Shown here: positions 5,929 to 12,552 of the stretch, one piece after another | How the letters are laid out: each line of letters begins with the position of its first letter | Position numbering within the stretch: the first letter of the stretch is position 1 | Source of the DNA: SFHK01 sp963618055 | GTDB taxonomy: Bacteria; Bacillota; Clostridia; Christensenellales; Aristaeellaceae | Reading direction: 5' to 3' | NCBI GenBank assembly: GCA_963618055.1 | Contig: CAVERI010000044.1 | Span: 1 to 22,823 of the forward strand | Length of the DNA stretch: 22,823 nucleotides | Notes under the pieces: model-generated | What the model was told of the DNA's origin: nothing | Databases searched by the model: none | What the model saw: only the letters and a program-made list of their open reading frames with translations | Program-made: the position numbers and the translations under genes

Positions 5929-7540
5929 ACCACTTACACTGGGAAGTCTCTTTGACGGCATTGCGGGATTTCCGCTGGCGGGTACGATGGCGGGAATCAC
6001 ACCCGTCTGGGCGTCGGAAATTGAGCCGTTTCCCATCCGCGTGACGGAAAAACGCATGCCGGGATTGAAGCATTACGGAGACGTCCACAAGCTAAACGGC
6101 GGAGATCTTGAGCCCGTGGATGTGCTGACATTCGGCTCACCCTGTCAGAATCTCTCCGTGGCCGGCAAACGCGCCGGGTTGGGCGGCGAGCAATCCTCGC
6201 TCTTCTTCGAAGCGATTCGAATTATCCGAGAAATGAGGGAAAAGACCAATGGAAAATATCCGAGATGGGCAGTCTGGGAAAACGTGCCTGGCGCACTGTC
6301 CTCTCAGCATGGGCGGGATTTCCGATGCGTCCTTGAAAGCCTCGTCCAAATCAAAGACCGGAAAGCAGCAGTTCCTATGCCTGAAAACGGCAAATGGCTG
6401 TCGGCGGGCGAGATCCTGGGCGACGATTATTCTCTCGCCTGGCGCATCCTCGACGCCGCGCAGGGTTGGGGCGTCGCACAAAGACGGAAACGCATATTTG
6501 CTGTCCTCGATCTTGATGGACAATGTGCCGGACAAGTACTCTTTGAGTCCGAAGGCGTGTCAGGGTATACTCCGCCGCGCGGAGAAGCGCGGCAAGGAAC
6601 TGCCGATCATGCTGAAATCCGCGCTGGAGCGGCAGGCGAACTCATAAGCGCCGGTGGCTTCTGCACGGAACACAGCGCAGACAGCCGCTGCGTCGGCTAT
6701 GAGGAAGCGCGCGCGCCCACGCTCCGGGCTGGCGTGGCGATTGAATTCAATCCCTCCGACGCGCGCGTGAAGGTGAAGGAAGACGGTATCTGCCAGACGC
6801 TGACCGCGCGAATGGGCACGGGCGGCAACAATGTTCCGCTGACCGTCACCGCACCCAGGGTATACGGCATCTGTTCCGACAGAAGCAATTCAATGCTCTC
6901 GAACAATCCGCACGCCGGGGTGTATGAAGCGGACACAAGCCGGACGCTGGACTGCGGCGACTGCTCTCCCAATCGGAATCAGGGCGGCATGGCGGTGATA
7001 GAACCCGTAGAAAGCCCCTGCTACTGCATTCAGGGTTCCATGATTGGACGCAAGGAACAGAACGGTCCGCAGGGTGGCGGCGTAAACCGCGAAGTGGCTT
7101 TCACGCTGGATACGGTCGACCGCCACGCCGTGTGCGCCATGAACGTGGGCTTCTTCGATTCGCACGAGGAGCAATCGCCGACGCTGCTGGCGCGCGACTA
7201 CAAAGATCCGCCCGTCGTATTGCCGACGGCGGCGTTTCGGGTGCGCCGTTTGACGCCCGGCGAATGCTGCCGTCTGCAGGGCTACCCGGACGGGTGGTGC
7301 GAAAACCTCGAAAGCGAAAATCCGACGGACGAAGAAATCGACCGCTGGGAGCGCATCTTTGCGGACTGGCAGTTGGCCATCGGCAAGACGGGAAGACCGC
7401 GAACGCGCGGTCAGATCGCGAAATGGCTGCAGCGCCCCTACACGGACGCGGCTGCCTACAAGGCATACGGAAACAGCGTGGCTGTACCGTGTGTCTTTTT
7501 TGTGCTTGCCGGAATCGTATGGGCGTCGGAAAGGAGGTGA
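5921..7540 (+). CDS. DNA (cytosine-5-)-methyltransferase
   Basis: 539 residues from GTG. It methylates cytosine C5 in DNA using S-adenosylmethionine. Ordered motifs: I, LFDGIAGFPLAG (10-21); IV, FGSPCQNLS with catalytic Cys75; VI, WENVPGA (119-125); VIII, VAQRRKRIF (185-193); IX/X near the C-terminus, RRLTPGECCRLQGYPDGW (442-459) and AYKAYGNSVAVP (512-523). All core motifs look intact, so it should be active. The target-recognition region between VIII and IX is long (~240 residues) and holds five spaced Thr-Leu units (APTL 265, QTL 292, RTL 341, FTL 394, PTL 420), the pattern seen in related phage enzymes. A conserved-looking second frame overlaps it at 6480-6647. The gene sits between portal and head protease, which are normally adjacent, so it is probably an insertion acquired for anti-restriction. 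Sequence specificity cannot be deduced. Confidence 0.94.
   Translation: MRKPLTLGSLFDGIAGFPLAGTMAGITPVWASEIEPFPIRVTEKRMPGLKHYGDVHKLNGGDLEPVDVLTFGSPCQNLSVAGKRAGLGGEQSSLFFEAIRIIREMREKTNGKYPRWAVWENVPGALSSQHGRDFRCVLESLVQIKDRKAAVPMPENGKWLSAGEILGDDYSLAWRILDAAQGWGVAQRRKRIFAVLDLDGQCAGQVLFESEGVSGYTPPRGEARQGTADHAEIRAGAAGELISAGGFCTEHSADSRCVGYEEARAPTLRAGVAIEFNPSDARVKVKEDGICQTLTARMGTGGNNVPLTVTAPRVYGICSDRSNSMLSNNPHAGVYEADTSRTLDCGDCSPNRNQGGMAVIEPVESPCYCIQGSMIGRKEQNGPQGGGVNREVAFTLDTVDRHAVCAMNVGFFDSHEEQSPTLLARDYKDPPVVLPTAAFRVRRLTPGECCRLQGYPDGWCENLESENPTDEEIDRWERIFADWQLAIGKTGRPRTRGQIAKWLQRPYTDAAAYKAYGNSVAVPCVFFVLAGIVWASERR
6249..6647 (+). other. Overlapping +1-frame open frame inside the methyltransferase gene
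   Basis: A second + strand frame, open from ATG 6249 to TAA 6645-6647, lies inside the target-recognition region. The first ~80 residues look like random out-of-frame sequence. From about 6489 the protein becomes convincing: GNAYLLSSILMDNVPDKYS, then LSPKACQGILRRAEKRGK and ELPIMLKSALERQ. I recognise the LSPKAC-GILRRAEKRGK stretch as one that recurs in phage proteins in its own right; this is from memory, not from a search. I see no ribosome binding site at ATG 6249 or ATG 6516. It may be a relic of an ancestral frame, a dual-coding segment, or a frameshift product. Confidence 0.4.
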
Positions 7541-7546
7541 AGTCCG

Positions 7547-8278
7547 ATGAAATTTTGGAATTGGGTGAAAAATGAGGAGATCGGGCAGCGCGACCTGTAT
7601 CTTGAAGGCGTGATCGCGCAGGAGAGCTGGTGGGGCGACGAAGTGACGCCCGCCGCATTCAAGGAGGAATTGAACGCCGAGAACGGCGCGATCAATATCC
7701 ACATCAACTCCGTCGGCGGCGACTGTATTGCCGCCAGCATGATCTACACGATGCTGATGGACTACCCCGGAGACGTGACCGTCCAGATCGACGGGCTGGC
7801 GGCGTCCGCGGCGTCCGTTGTGGCGATGGCCGGAACGACGGTTCGTATGAGCCCCACGGCGCTCATGCTGATCCACAACCCGTGGACGTCGGCAAGCGGC
7901 GGTGCATCCGACATGCAGAAAGCAATTGCACTGCTGGATGAAGTCAAGGAGAGCATCATCAACGCCTACGCGATCAAAACAGGTCTCGACCGGGTGACGC
8001 TTGCCGAACTCATGGATCAGGAGACGTGGATGAACGCCTACCGCGCGCAGGAGCTGGGCTTCTGCGATGAAGTCCTGTTTGACGGTTCGACGAAGGAAAA
8101 AGTGAGCTTTGACTTTTCGAACAGGACGTCCGCAATGCAGGTGCTCAGCCTTGTGAAAGCCGCGCTCCCCGCGGAAGAACCCGAAGGGAATCGGCGCAAT
8201 TCTGCGCCGATTGAACCTGCCCCCGATCGCGTGTCTGTGCGCAACACAGATAACAGACTAGAAGACCTAAGATTTTAA
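7547..8278 (+). CDS. Head maturation protease, ClpP-like (S14)
   Basis: 243 residues with the ClpP fold signature: INIHINSVGGDCIAASMIYT (50-68), IDGLAASAASVVAMAG with the likely catalytic Ser87, and TALMLIHNPW with His110. A third acidic residue is likely near Asp157 in LMDQETWMNAYRAQELGFCDEV. In HK97-type heads this enzyme removes the N-terminal scaffold (delta) segment of the capsid protein during prohead maturation. AAAGGAGG at 7531-7538 precedes ATG 7547. The capsid gene follows directly, as expected. The C-terminal ~50 residues are Pro/Glu/Arg-rich and probably flexible; their coding DNA contains a perfect inverted repeat (8189-8212). Confidence 0.93.
   Translation: MKFWNWVKNEEIGQRDLYLEGVIAQESWWGDEVTPAAFKEELNAENGAINIHINSVGGDCIAASMIYTMLMDYPGDVTVQIDGLAASAASVVAMAGTTVRMSPTALMLIHNPWTSASGGASDMQKAIALLDEVKESIINAYAIKTGLDRVTLAELMDQETWMNAYRAQELGFCDEVLFDGSTKEKVSFDFSNRTSAMQVLSLVKAALPAEEPEGNRRNSAPIEPAPDRVSVRNTDNRLEDLRF
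8189..8212 (+). other. Perfect 10-bp hairpin upstream of the capsid gene
   Basis: The arms AATCGGCGCA (8189-8198) and TGCGCCGATT (8203-8212) are exact reverse complements around a 4-nt loop ATTC. It lies within the 3' end of the protease gene, 79 nt before the capsid ATG. No T-run follows, so it is not a standard factor-independent terminator. A role as an mRNA-stabilising or processing element for the capsid message is an inference. Confidence 0.6.
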
Positions 8279-8291
8279 GGAGGAACCGCAA

Positions 8292-9500
8292 ATGAACAAG
8301 ATTCTCTCTATGCGTCAGAAGCGTGCTGATCTCTGGGATGCCGCGAAGAAGTATCGCGAAACCCACGTGGGCACGGACGGCATGATGTCCGCCGAAGACG
8401 CGCAAACCTACGACCGCATGGTTGATGACATCGACCGCATGAAGGGCGAAATCGACCGTCTGGAGCGCGAGGACGCGATTGAAAACGAACTGAACAAGCC
8501 CACGTCTGCTCCGATTCTCGGCAAGCCCGACAGCAACACGCAGCCGCAGCAGAAGGTTCGCCCGATGGCGACCGATGCCTATCGCGATGCTTTCTGGCAG
8601 ACCCTGCGCAACCGCGCCGTTCCGTTCGAGGTACACAACGCCCTGAAGATCGGCGAAGACGATCACGGTGGTTACCTCGCCCCGGACGAGTTTGAACGCA
8701 CTCTGGTCGAAGCTCTGCAGGAACAGAACATTCTCCGTCCTCTGGCGCACGTCATCCGCACGACCAGTGGCGATCGTAAAATCCCTGTTGTTGCGACCAA
8801 GGGTACAGCGGCGTGGATTGATGAAGAAGCGTCCTTCCCGGAAACCGACGACACCTTCGGTTTGGTGTCTCTCAGTGCATACAAGCTGGCGACCGCCATC
8901 AAGGTGAGCGACGAGCTGCTGAATGACAGCGTTTTCGACATTGCGTCTTACATCGCGAAGGAGTTTGCCCGCCGCATTGGTGCAGCCGAGGAAGAAGCTT
9001 TCTTCACCGGCAATGGCACTGGCAAGCCTACCGGTCTCCTGAACGCTACTGGCGGCGCTGAGATCGGCGTTACTTCCGCAGCGGCAACGAAGGTCACCTT
9101 CGACGAGGTCATCAGCCTGTTCTACTCCCTGCGTGCGCCTTATCGCAACAAGGCCGTGTTTATTATGAACGATGCGACTGTGCGCGATCTGCGCCAGCTC
9201 AAGGACGGTCAGGGTCAGTTCCTCTGGCAGCCGTCCCTCGTCGCTGGCACGCCGGACACCATCATGAACCGCCCTGTATACACTTCCACCTTCATGCCGA
9301 AGGTCGAAGCTGGTGCGAAGGCCATTCTCTTCGGCGACTTGTCCTACTACTGGATCGCCGACCGCGAGGGCAGAACCTTCCAGCGTCTCAACGAGCTGTA
9401 CGCCACGACTGGTCAGGTTGGTTTCCTGTCTTCCGAGCGCGTGGACGGTAAGTTGATCCTGTCTGAGGCTGTCAAGGTGTTGCAGGCGAAGGCGTCGTAA
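8292..9500 (+). CDS. Major capsid protein, HK97 family
   Basis: 402 residues. The N-terminal ~70 are charged and helical (MRQKRADLWDAAKKYRE, DRMVDDIDRMKGEIDRLERE), like the delta scaffold domain removed by the head protease. A Pro/Gln-rich linker (about 70-92) is the probable cleavage region. The shell domain then shows family landmarks: GGYLAPDEFERTLVEALQE, IPVVATKGTAAWIDEEASFPETDDTFG, KVSDELLNDSVFDIASYIAKEFARRIGAAEEEAFFTGNG, GTPDTIMNRPVYTS and KAILFGDLSYYWIADREG. It self-assembles into the icosahedral head. AAGGAGGA at 8277-8284 is an excellent ribosome binding site for ATG 8292. Whether the HK97-type Lys-Asn crosslink exists cannot be judged from sequence alone. Confidence 0.97.
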   Translation: MNKILSMRQKRADLWDAAKKYRETHVGTDGMMSAEDAQTYDRMVDDIDRMKGEIDRLEREDAIENELNKPTSAPILGKPDSNTQPQQKVRPMATDAYRDAFWQTLRNRAVPFEVHNALKIGEDDHGGYLAPDEFERTLVEALQEQNILRPLAHVIRTTSGDRKIPVVATKGTAAWIDEEASFPETDDTFGLVSLSAYKLATAIKVSDELLNDSVFDIASYIAKEFARRIGAAEEEAFFTGNGTGKPTGLLNATGGAEIGVTSAAATKVTFDEVISLFYSLRAPYRNKAVFIMNDATVRDLRQLKDGQGQFLWQPSLVAGTPDTIMNRPVYTSTFMPKVEAGAKAILFGDLSYYWIADREGRTFQRLNELYATTGQVGFLSSERVDGKLILSEAVKVLQAKAS

Positions 9501-9512
9501 GGAGGATAACAC

Positions 9513-9773
9513 ATGAGCGAAGATAGAACGAGCACCGTGCACAACTACTTCGCGCATGGCGGCAGTGAGCTTGTCATTGGCGGCAAGCTCACTTTCCTTC
9601 CTGGCGCGACGGTAGAAGGCGGCGAGGGGCTGTTTGACACCCCCGCCGCTCCCCCCACCGCTACACTTCCGTACATCGCGGCAAGCGAAGCGACCACAGT
9701 GGCCGCACTGCGCGAGCAGTTCAACGCACTGCTGACTGCACTGCAGACTGCTGGTCTGATGGACGCTGAATAA
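9513..9773 (+). CDS. Head fiber protein candidate
   Basis: 86 residues directly after the capsid gene. The segment NYFAHGGSELVIGGKLTFLPG followed by ATVEG, and the C-terminal TTVAALREQFNALLTALQTAGLM, match what I know of the small head fiber proteins placed after the capsid gene in Clostridia-type phages (Phage_fiber_2 family). Such a protein would decorate the head surface; the role is by family and position, not shown by a motif. The C-terminal half is an amphipathic helix that could trimerise. TAAGGAGG at 9498-9505 precedes ATG 9513. A Pro/Ala linker separates the two halves. Confidence 0.65.
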   Translation: MSEDRTSTVHNYFAHGGSELVIGGKLTFLPGATVEGGEGLFDTPAAPPTATLPYIAASEATTVAALREQFNALLTALQTAGLMDAE

Positions 9774-9794
9774 GAACAAGCGAGGTGATTCCTT

Positions 9795-10079
9795 ATGATC
9801 GTCAGCATTGACGAGGTGAAAGATCACCTGCGAATCGAGGATGCCGACGAAGAGGAATACATCGAATCGCTAATCAAACAGGCGGAGGCGGTGATCGGCG
9901 ATTACTGCCGTGCGGAGTTTTCCGCGCCCGCCCCCGAGCCTGTGCGGTTGGCGGCACTGCTCTTCGTCAGCTATTACTACGAGAACCGCGACAACCCAGA
10001 CCGCACGGCGTACGGCACGATGCTGATCGCGTTTCACAACCTGCTGTACCCCTATCGCGACGTGGACAAGTTTTTCTAA
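9795..10079 (+). CDS. Head-tail connector protein, HK97 gp6-like
   Basis: 94 residues: IVSIDEVKDHLRIEDADEEEYIESLIKQAEAVIGDYC at the start, then a helical LAALLFVSYYYENRDN and FHNLLYPYRD at the end. This is the layout of gp6-like connector proteins (Phage_connect_1), which form a ring under the portal and extend the DNA channel. GCGAGGTGA at 9780-9788 precedes ATG 9795. Its place right after the head genes and before head closure supports the call. Confidence 0.88.
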   Translation: MIVSIDEVKDHLRIEDADEEEYIESLIKQAEAVIGDYCRAEFSAPAPEPVRLAALLFVSYYYENRDNPDRTAYGTMLIAFHNLLYPYRDVDKFF

Positions 10080-10093
10080 GGAGGTGGCGACGC

Positions 10094-10453
10094 TTGCGAG
10101 GGTATAAATCGTTTGACGGTACGCCCCACCCAGGGGACTTGAAACACCGCGTGGAGATCGGGTACACCGAGAACACCATCAACGCGGACGGCTATCCGGA
10201 GGGCAAAGACCACGTGCTCTGCAGGGTCTGGGCATCCGCGATTGACGCGGGCAACCAGCACTACAGAAGCGCGGACGCGATGAACACGGAAGCCGTCATC
10301 AACTTCACCATCCGCTACCGTTCGGACGTGCAGCCGGGCATGTGGGTAAGGTTCAGAGACCAGAAGTGGTACATCTCCACGCTCGGCGAGTACTCCTTCC
10401 AGAAAGCCTATCTCGGCTTGAAGGCGTCCATTGCAAAGGGTGTGAGTGGCTAG
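10094..10453 (+). CDS. Head closure / head-tail adaptor protein
   Basis: 119 residues starting at TTG 10094, supported by AAGGAGGTGG at 10079-10088; no in-frame ATG sits at a good distance. The sequence PGDLKHRVEIGYTENTINADGYPEG, then VWASAID, and later INFTIRYRSDVQPGMWVRFRDQKWYI, matches the Phage_H_T_join beta-barrel family (SPP1 gp16-like). The protein plugs the connector after packaging and provides the tail docking surface. The stop TAG overlaps the next start by one base (TAGTG). Confidence 0.88.
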   Translation: MRGYKSFDGTPHPGDLKHRVEIGYTENTINADGYPEGKDHVLCRVWASAIDAGNQHYRSADAMNTEAVINFTIRYRSDVQPGMWVRFRDQKWYISTLGEYSFQKAYLGLKASIAKGVSG

Positions 10454-10806
10454 TGAGACAAGTACAAGTTGCGCTCAAGGACATCGGCATCCCGGTATTC
10501 TCCGGCATCTGGCGCGCCACTTCCGCCAACCCGAACCCGCCGGTGCAGTACGCCGTATACTCCACCACAACCACCGAAGCAGCGCACGAGGACGATGCAC
10601 CGTCCCTGTACAGGACTTTTGTGTACCTCAACCTCTGGTCGGGCATTGACCCTACCGAGATGCGCTACAAAATCCGAAATGCGATGTACGCCGCGGGATT
10701 CGGCATGGTGGAGGAATCCGACAAGGGGTACAACATGCCAGCCTACGACACCGCCACGCGGCAATTTTCCGTGCAGTGGACATGGTGTCTGGCGGAACCC
10801 ATTTAA
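10453..10806 (+). CDS. Tail terminator / tail completion protein candidate
   Basis: 117 residues from GTG 10453, which shares a base with the upstream TAG stop; reinitiation is likely, and an AAAGGG stretch at 10436-10441 is a weak ribosome binding site. The open frame extends further back, but that part only shadows the head-closure gene. An N-terminal helix (RQVQVALKDIGIPVFSG) is followed by alternating strands (VQYAVYSTTTTEAAHEDD, RTFVYLNLWS) and a TEMRYKIRNAMYAAGF helix, a fold pattern seen in small tail terminator or DUF806-type proteins. Position before the tail tube fits a ring that ends tail polymerisation. In most relatives the gp10-like gene comes first; here the order is reversed. 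Confidence 0.55.
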   Translation: MRQVQVALKDIGIPVFSGIWRATSANPNPPVQYAVYSTTTTEAAHEDDAPSLYRTFVYLNLWSGIDPTEMRYKIRNAMYAAGFGMVEESDKGYNMPAYDTATRQFSVQWTWCLAEPI

Positions 10807-10820
10807 AGGAGCGAACGCAC

Positions 10821-11231
10821 ATGGCCATTGAATTGCAGGGCTTTGACGACCTGAAAAACGACATGCAGAACATGGCGGCGAACATTGAATGGGGTTCTGG
10901 TGTCGACCGCGCGTTGAAGGCCGGCGCTGTGCCCATCGAGGCGCAGATGCTGCACAACGCATCCACCGACCCGAAGATCATCACCGGCGACCTGCACGAT
11001 TCCATCAAAACGGGCAAAGTAAAGAAGCGCAGAGAGGGCGGCAAGGCGATCACCATCGGCGTGCATTACTCGGAAAAAGGCGCATTTTATGCAAATCCGG
11101 TCGAGTATGGGCACGGAGGGCCCACTCCCGCCCCAGCGCATCCTTTCGTGCGCCCAGCATTTGATACCAAGGCCGAAGAGGCCTACAACAACATTAAAGC
11201 CGTCCTCAGGGACGAGCTTGCAAGGAGGTAA
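10821..11231 (+). CDS. HK97 gp10-like head-tail joining protein
   Basis: 136 residues. It starts IELQGFDDLKNDMQNMAANIE, then RALKAGAVPIEAQMLHNAS, a GDLHDSIKT segment, VHYSEKGAFYANPVEYGHGG and the signature APAHPFVRPAFDTKAEEAYNNI. The HPF-RPAF motif and overall layout are those of the HK97 gp10 family (PF04883), a neck component. AAAGGAG at 10805-10811 supports ATG 10821 over a further upstream start that would overlap the previous gene. Confidence 0.88.
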   Translation: MAIELQGFDDLKNDMQNMAANIEWGSGVDRALKAGAVPIEAQMLHNASTDPKIITGDLHDSIKTGKVKKRREGGKAITIGVHYSEKGAFYANPVEYGHGGPTPAPAHPFVRPAFDTKAEEAYNNIKAVLRDELARR

Positions 11232-11237
11232 TTTACC

Positions 11238-11849
11238 ATGGCAGATACTGTAACTGCTTCCCCGTCCGTTTCCGCGACCATCGGTCTTAAGAACGTGGTG
11301 ATCGCACCGCTGACGGCCGACACGGAGGAAGGACATACCTACGGCACGGTACAGGCATTGGCGGGCGCAATCGAAGCGTCCGTCACCCCGGACAACAGCG
11401 ACCCGGATATTTTGTACGCGGATGACGTCGAGTTCGATACCCTCTACGCCGACCCGAACGTCACATTCAAGCTGAAGATAGCGGACATTCCGCTGAGCAT
11501 TCAGGAAATGCTGTTTACCAACAAGATCGACGACAACGGCGTGCTGGTGCGCACGGCGCAGGACACGCCGAACTACTATGCAATCGGCTTCAAGTCCGAG
11601 AAGTCCAACCACAAGTACCGCTACGTGTGGCTGTACAAGGTGCGCGCCAAGCCCCTCACCGAGAACTTCGCCACCAAGGAAGGCAACACGGTCACCCGCC
11701 AGACCCCCGAAGTGGAGTTTACCGCCATCAAGCGCACCCACGACGGGCGCTGGCAGGCCGTTGCAGACGAGGGCGAGAACGGCTTTGCGAAGGGCGACAC
11801 CTTCCTGACCGCCGTGTACGAACCTGTGTTTGCGACTACAGGAACCTAA
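11238..11849 (+). CDS. Major tail tube protein
   Basis: 203 residues, beginning after AAGGAGGTAA (11223-11232). Features match siphophage tail tube proteins of the phi13/TTP family: an N-terminal arm with VSATIGLKNVVIAPLTAD, the acidic central loop PDILYADDVEFDTLYADP, LKIADIPLSIQEMLF, and later YAIGFKSEKSNHKYRYVWLYKVRAKP with ATKEGNTVTRQTPEVEFTAIKR. It polymerises as stacked hexamers around the tape measure protein to form the tail tube. Tube proteins of this family normally precede the chaperone genes directly; here about 1.7 kb of accessory genes intervene. Confidence 0.92.
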   Translation: MADTVTASPSVSATIGLKNVVIAPLTADTEEGHTYGTVQALAGAIEASVTPDNSDPDILYADDVEFDTLYADPNVTFKLKIADIPLSIQEMLFTNKIDDNGVLVRTAQDTPNYYAIGFKSEKSNHKYRYVWLYKVRAKPLTENFATKEGNTVTRQTPEVEFTAIKRTHDGRWQAVADEGENGFAKGDTFLTAVYEPVFATTGT

Positions 11850-11867
11850 ATGGGGGGGTGAGCGGGA

Positions 11868-12551
11868 ATGGCGCTTGAATCGCTGAAACGCAATGGGCAT
11901 CGCCTGGAGCTGGGCAGCTTTGCCGTTGAAGGCGAGTACGGCATTCCCGTTCTGCGCCCCGTGCAGTTGGAGCGGAAGCTCACGTGGATTCGCTTTAATC
12001 ACGCGTTGAAGCTTCCCGCGTCCGAACGACACAAGTACGGCATTCACTTTTTCATGGACGACTATCTCTTCGAGAGGGTGTGGCACGACCCAGCGCGCTA
12101 CGCCCTCTTTTTGCGCGACTTTCCCGCCGTGATGTCCCCGGACTTCTCCATGTACACGGACTGGCCGAAAGCCGTGCAGGTGTACAACCACTGGCGGAAA
12201 CACCAGCTGGCGGTGTACTGGCAGGGCGAGGGCTTAACCGTAATCCCCACCATCTGCTGGAGCGATGAAAGCAGCTTCGATTGGTGCTTTGACGGCGAGC
12301 CCGTCGGCGGGACGGTTGCCGTGTCCTCGGTGGGCACGCAGCGGTATCCCGAAGCGAGGGACTTCTTTGTCAAAGGGTACAACCGGATGATCGAGCGGCT
12401 GCATCCGACGAAAGTAGTGTTCTTCGGCACCGTGCCGCCTGAATGCATCGGGAACATCGAAGCCCACGCCGCCTACTATACGACGCTTACGCATGCGCGG
12501 GCGCAGATGGCGAAAAAGCTATCTTGTCAAACCGCCGCGGAGGGGGTATAG
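11868..12551 (+). CDS. DUF4417 family protein of unknown function
   Basis: 227 residues. I recognise the pattern of DUF4417: YGIPVLRPVQLERKLTWIRFN near 25-45, IHFFMDDYLFERVWHDP, VMSPDFSMYTDWPKAVQVYN, VIPTICWSDESSFDWCFDG, and TKVVFFGTVPP near the C-terminus. Alternating short hydrophobic strands and helices suggest an alpha/beta (possibly barrel-like) soluble protein; no signal peptide or membrane segment is visible. Function is unknown. It is followed after one base by an ADP-ribosyltransferase, suggesting a joint role. Its ribosome binding site is unusual: a run of seven G (11852-11858) followed by GCGGG before ATG 11868. It lies between tail tube and chaperone genes, where siphophage tail genes are normally contiguous, so it is likely accessory cargo. 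Confidence 0.8.
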   Translation: MALESLKRNGHRLELGSFAVEGEYGIPVLRPVQLERKLTWIRFNHALKLPASERHKYGIHFFMDDYLFERVWHDPARYALFLRDFPAVMSPDFSMYTDWPKAVQVYNHWRKHQLAVYWQGEGLTVIPTICWSDESSFDWCFDGEPVGGTVAVSSVGTQRYPEARDFFVKGYNRMIERLHPTKVVFFGTVPPECIGNIEAHAAYYTTLTHARAQMAKKLSCQTAAEGV

Positions 12552-12552
12552 T

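Noticed and set aside
6575..6592. Hairpin CCGCGC / GCGCGG in the methyltransferase gene
   Set aside because: A 6-bp stem of alternating G and C in GC-rich coding DNA is likely by chance; no T-run or gene boundary is nearby.
8145..9827. Long minus-strand open frame (560 codons) opposite the capsid, head fiber and protease genes
   Set aside because: It runs opposite well-supported + strand genes, including the major capsid gene. Its protein has no recognisable family pattern, and long antisense frames are expected in GC-rich coding DNA.
10803..12203. Long minus-strand open frame opposite gp10-like, tail tube and DUF4417 genes
   Set aside because: It spans three supported + strand genes and has antisense-type composition.
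12493..12552. Earlier ATG for the ADP-ribosyltransferase
   Set aside because: It would overlap the DUF4417 3' end by 59 nt with a poor ribosome binding site. ATG 12553 has GGAGGGGG in front and gives the MGGRG start.
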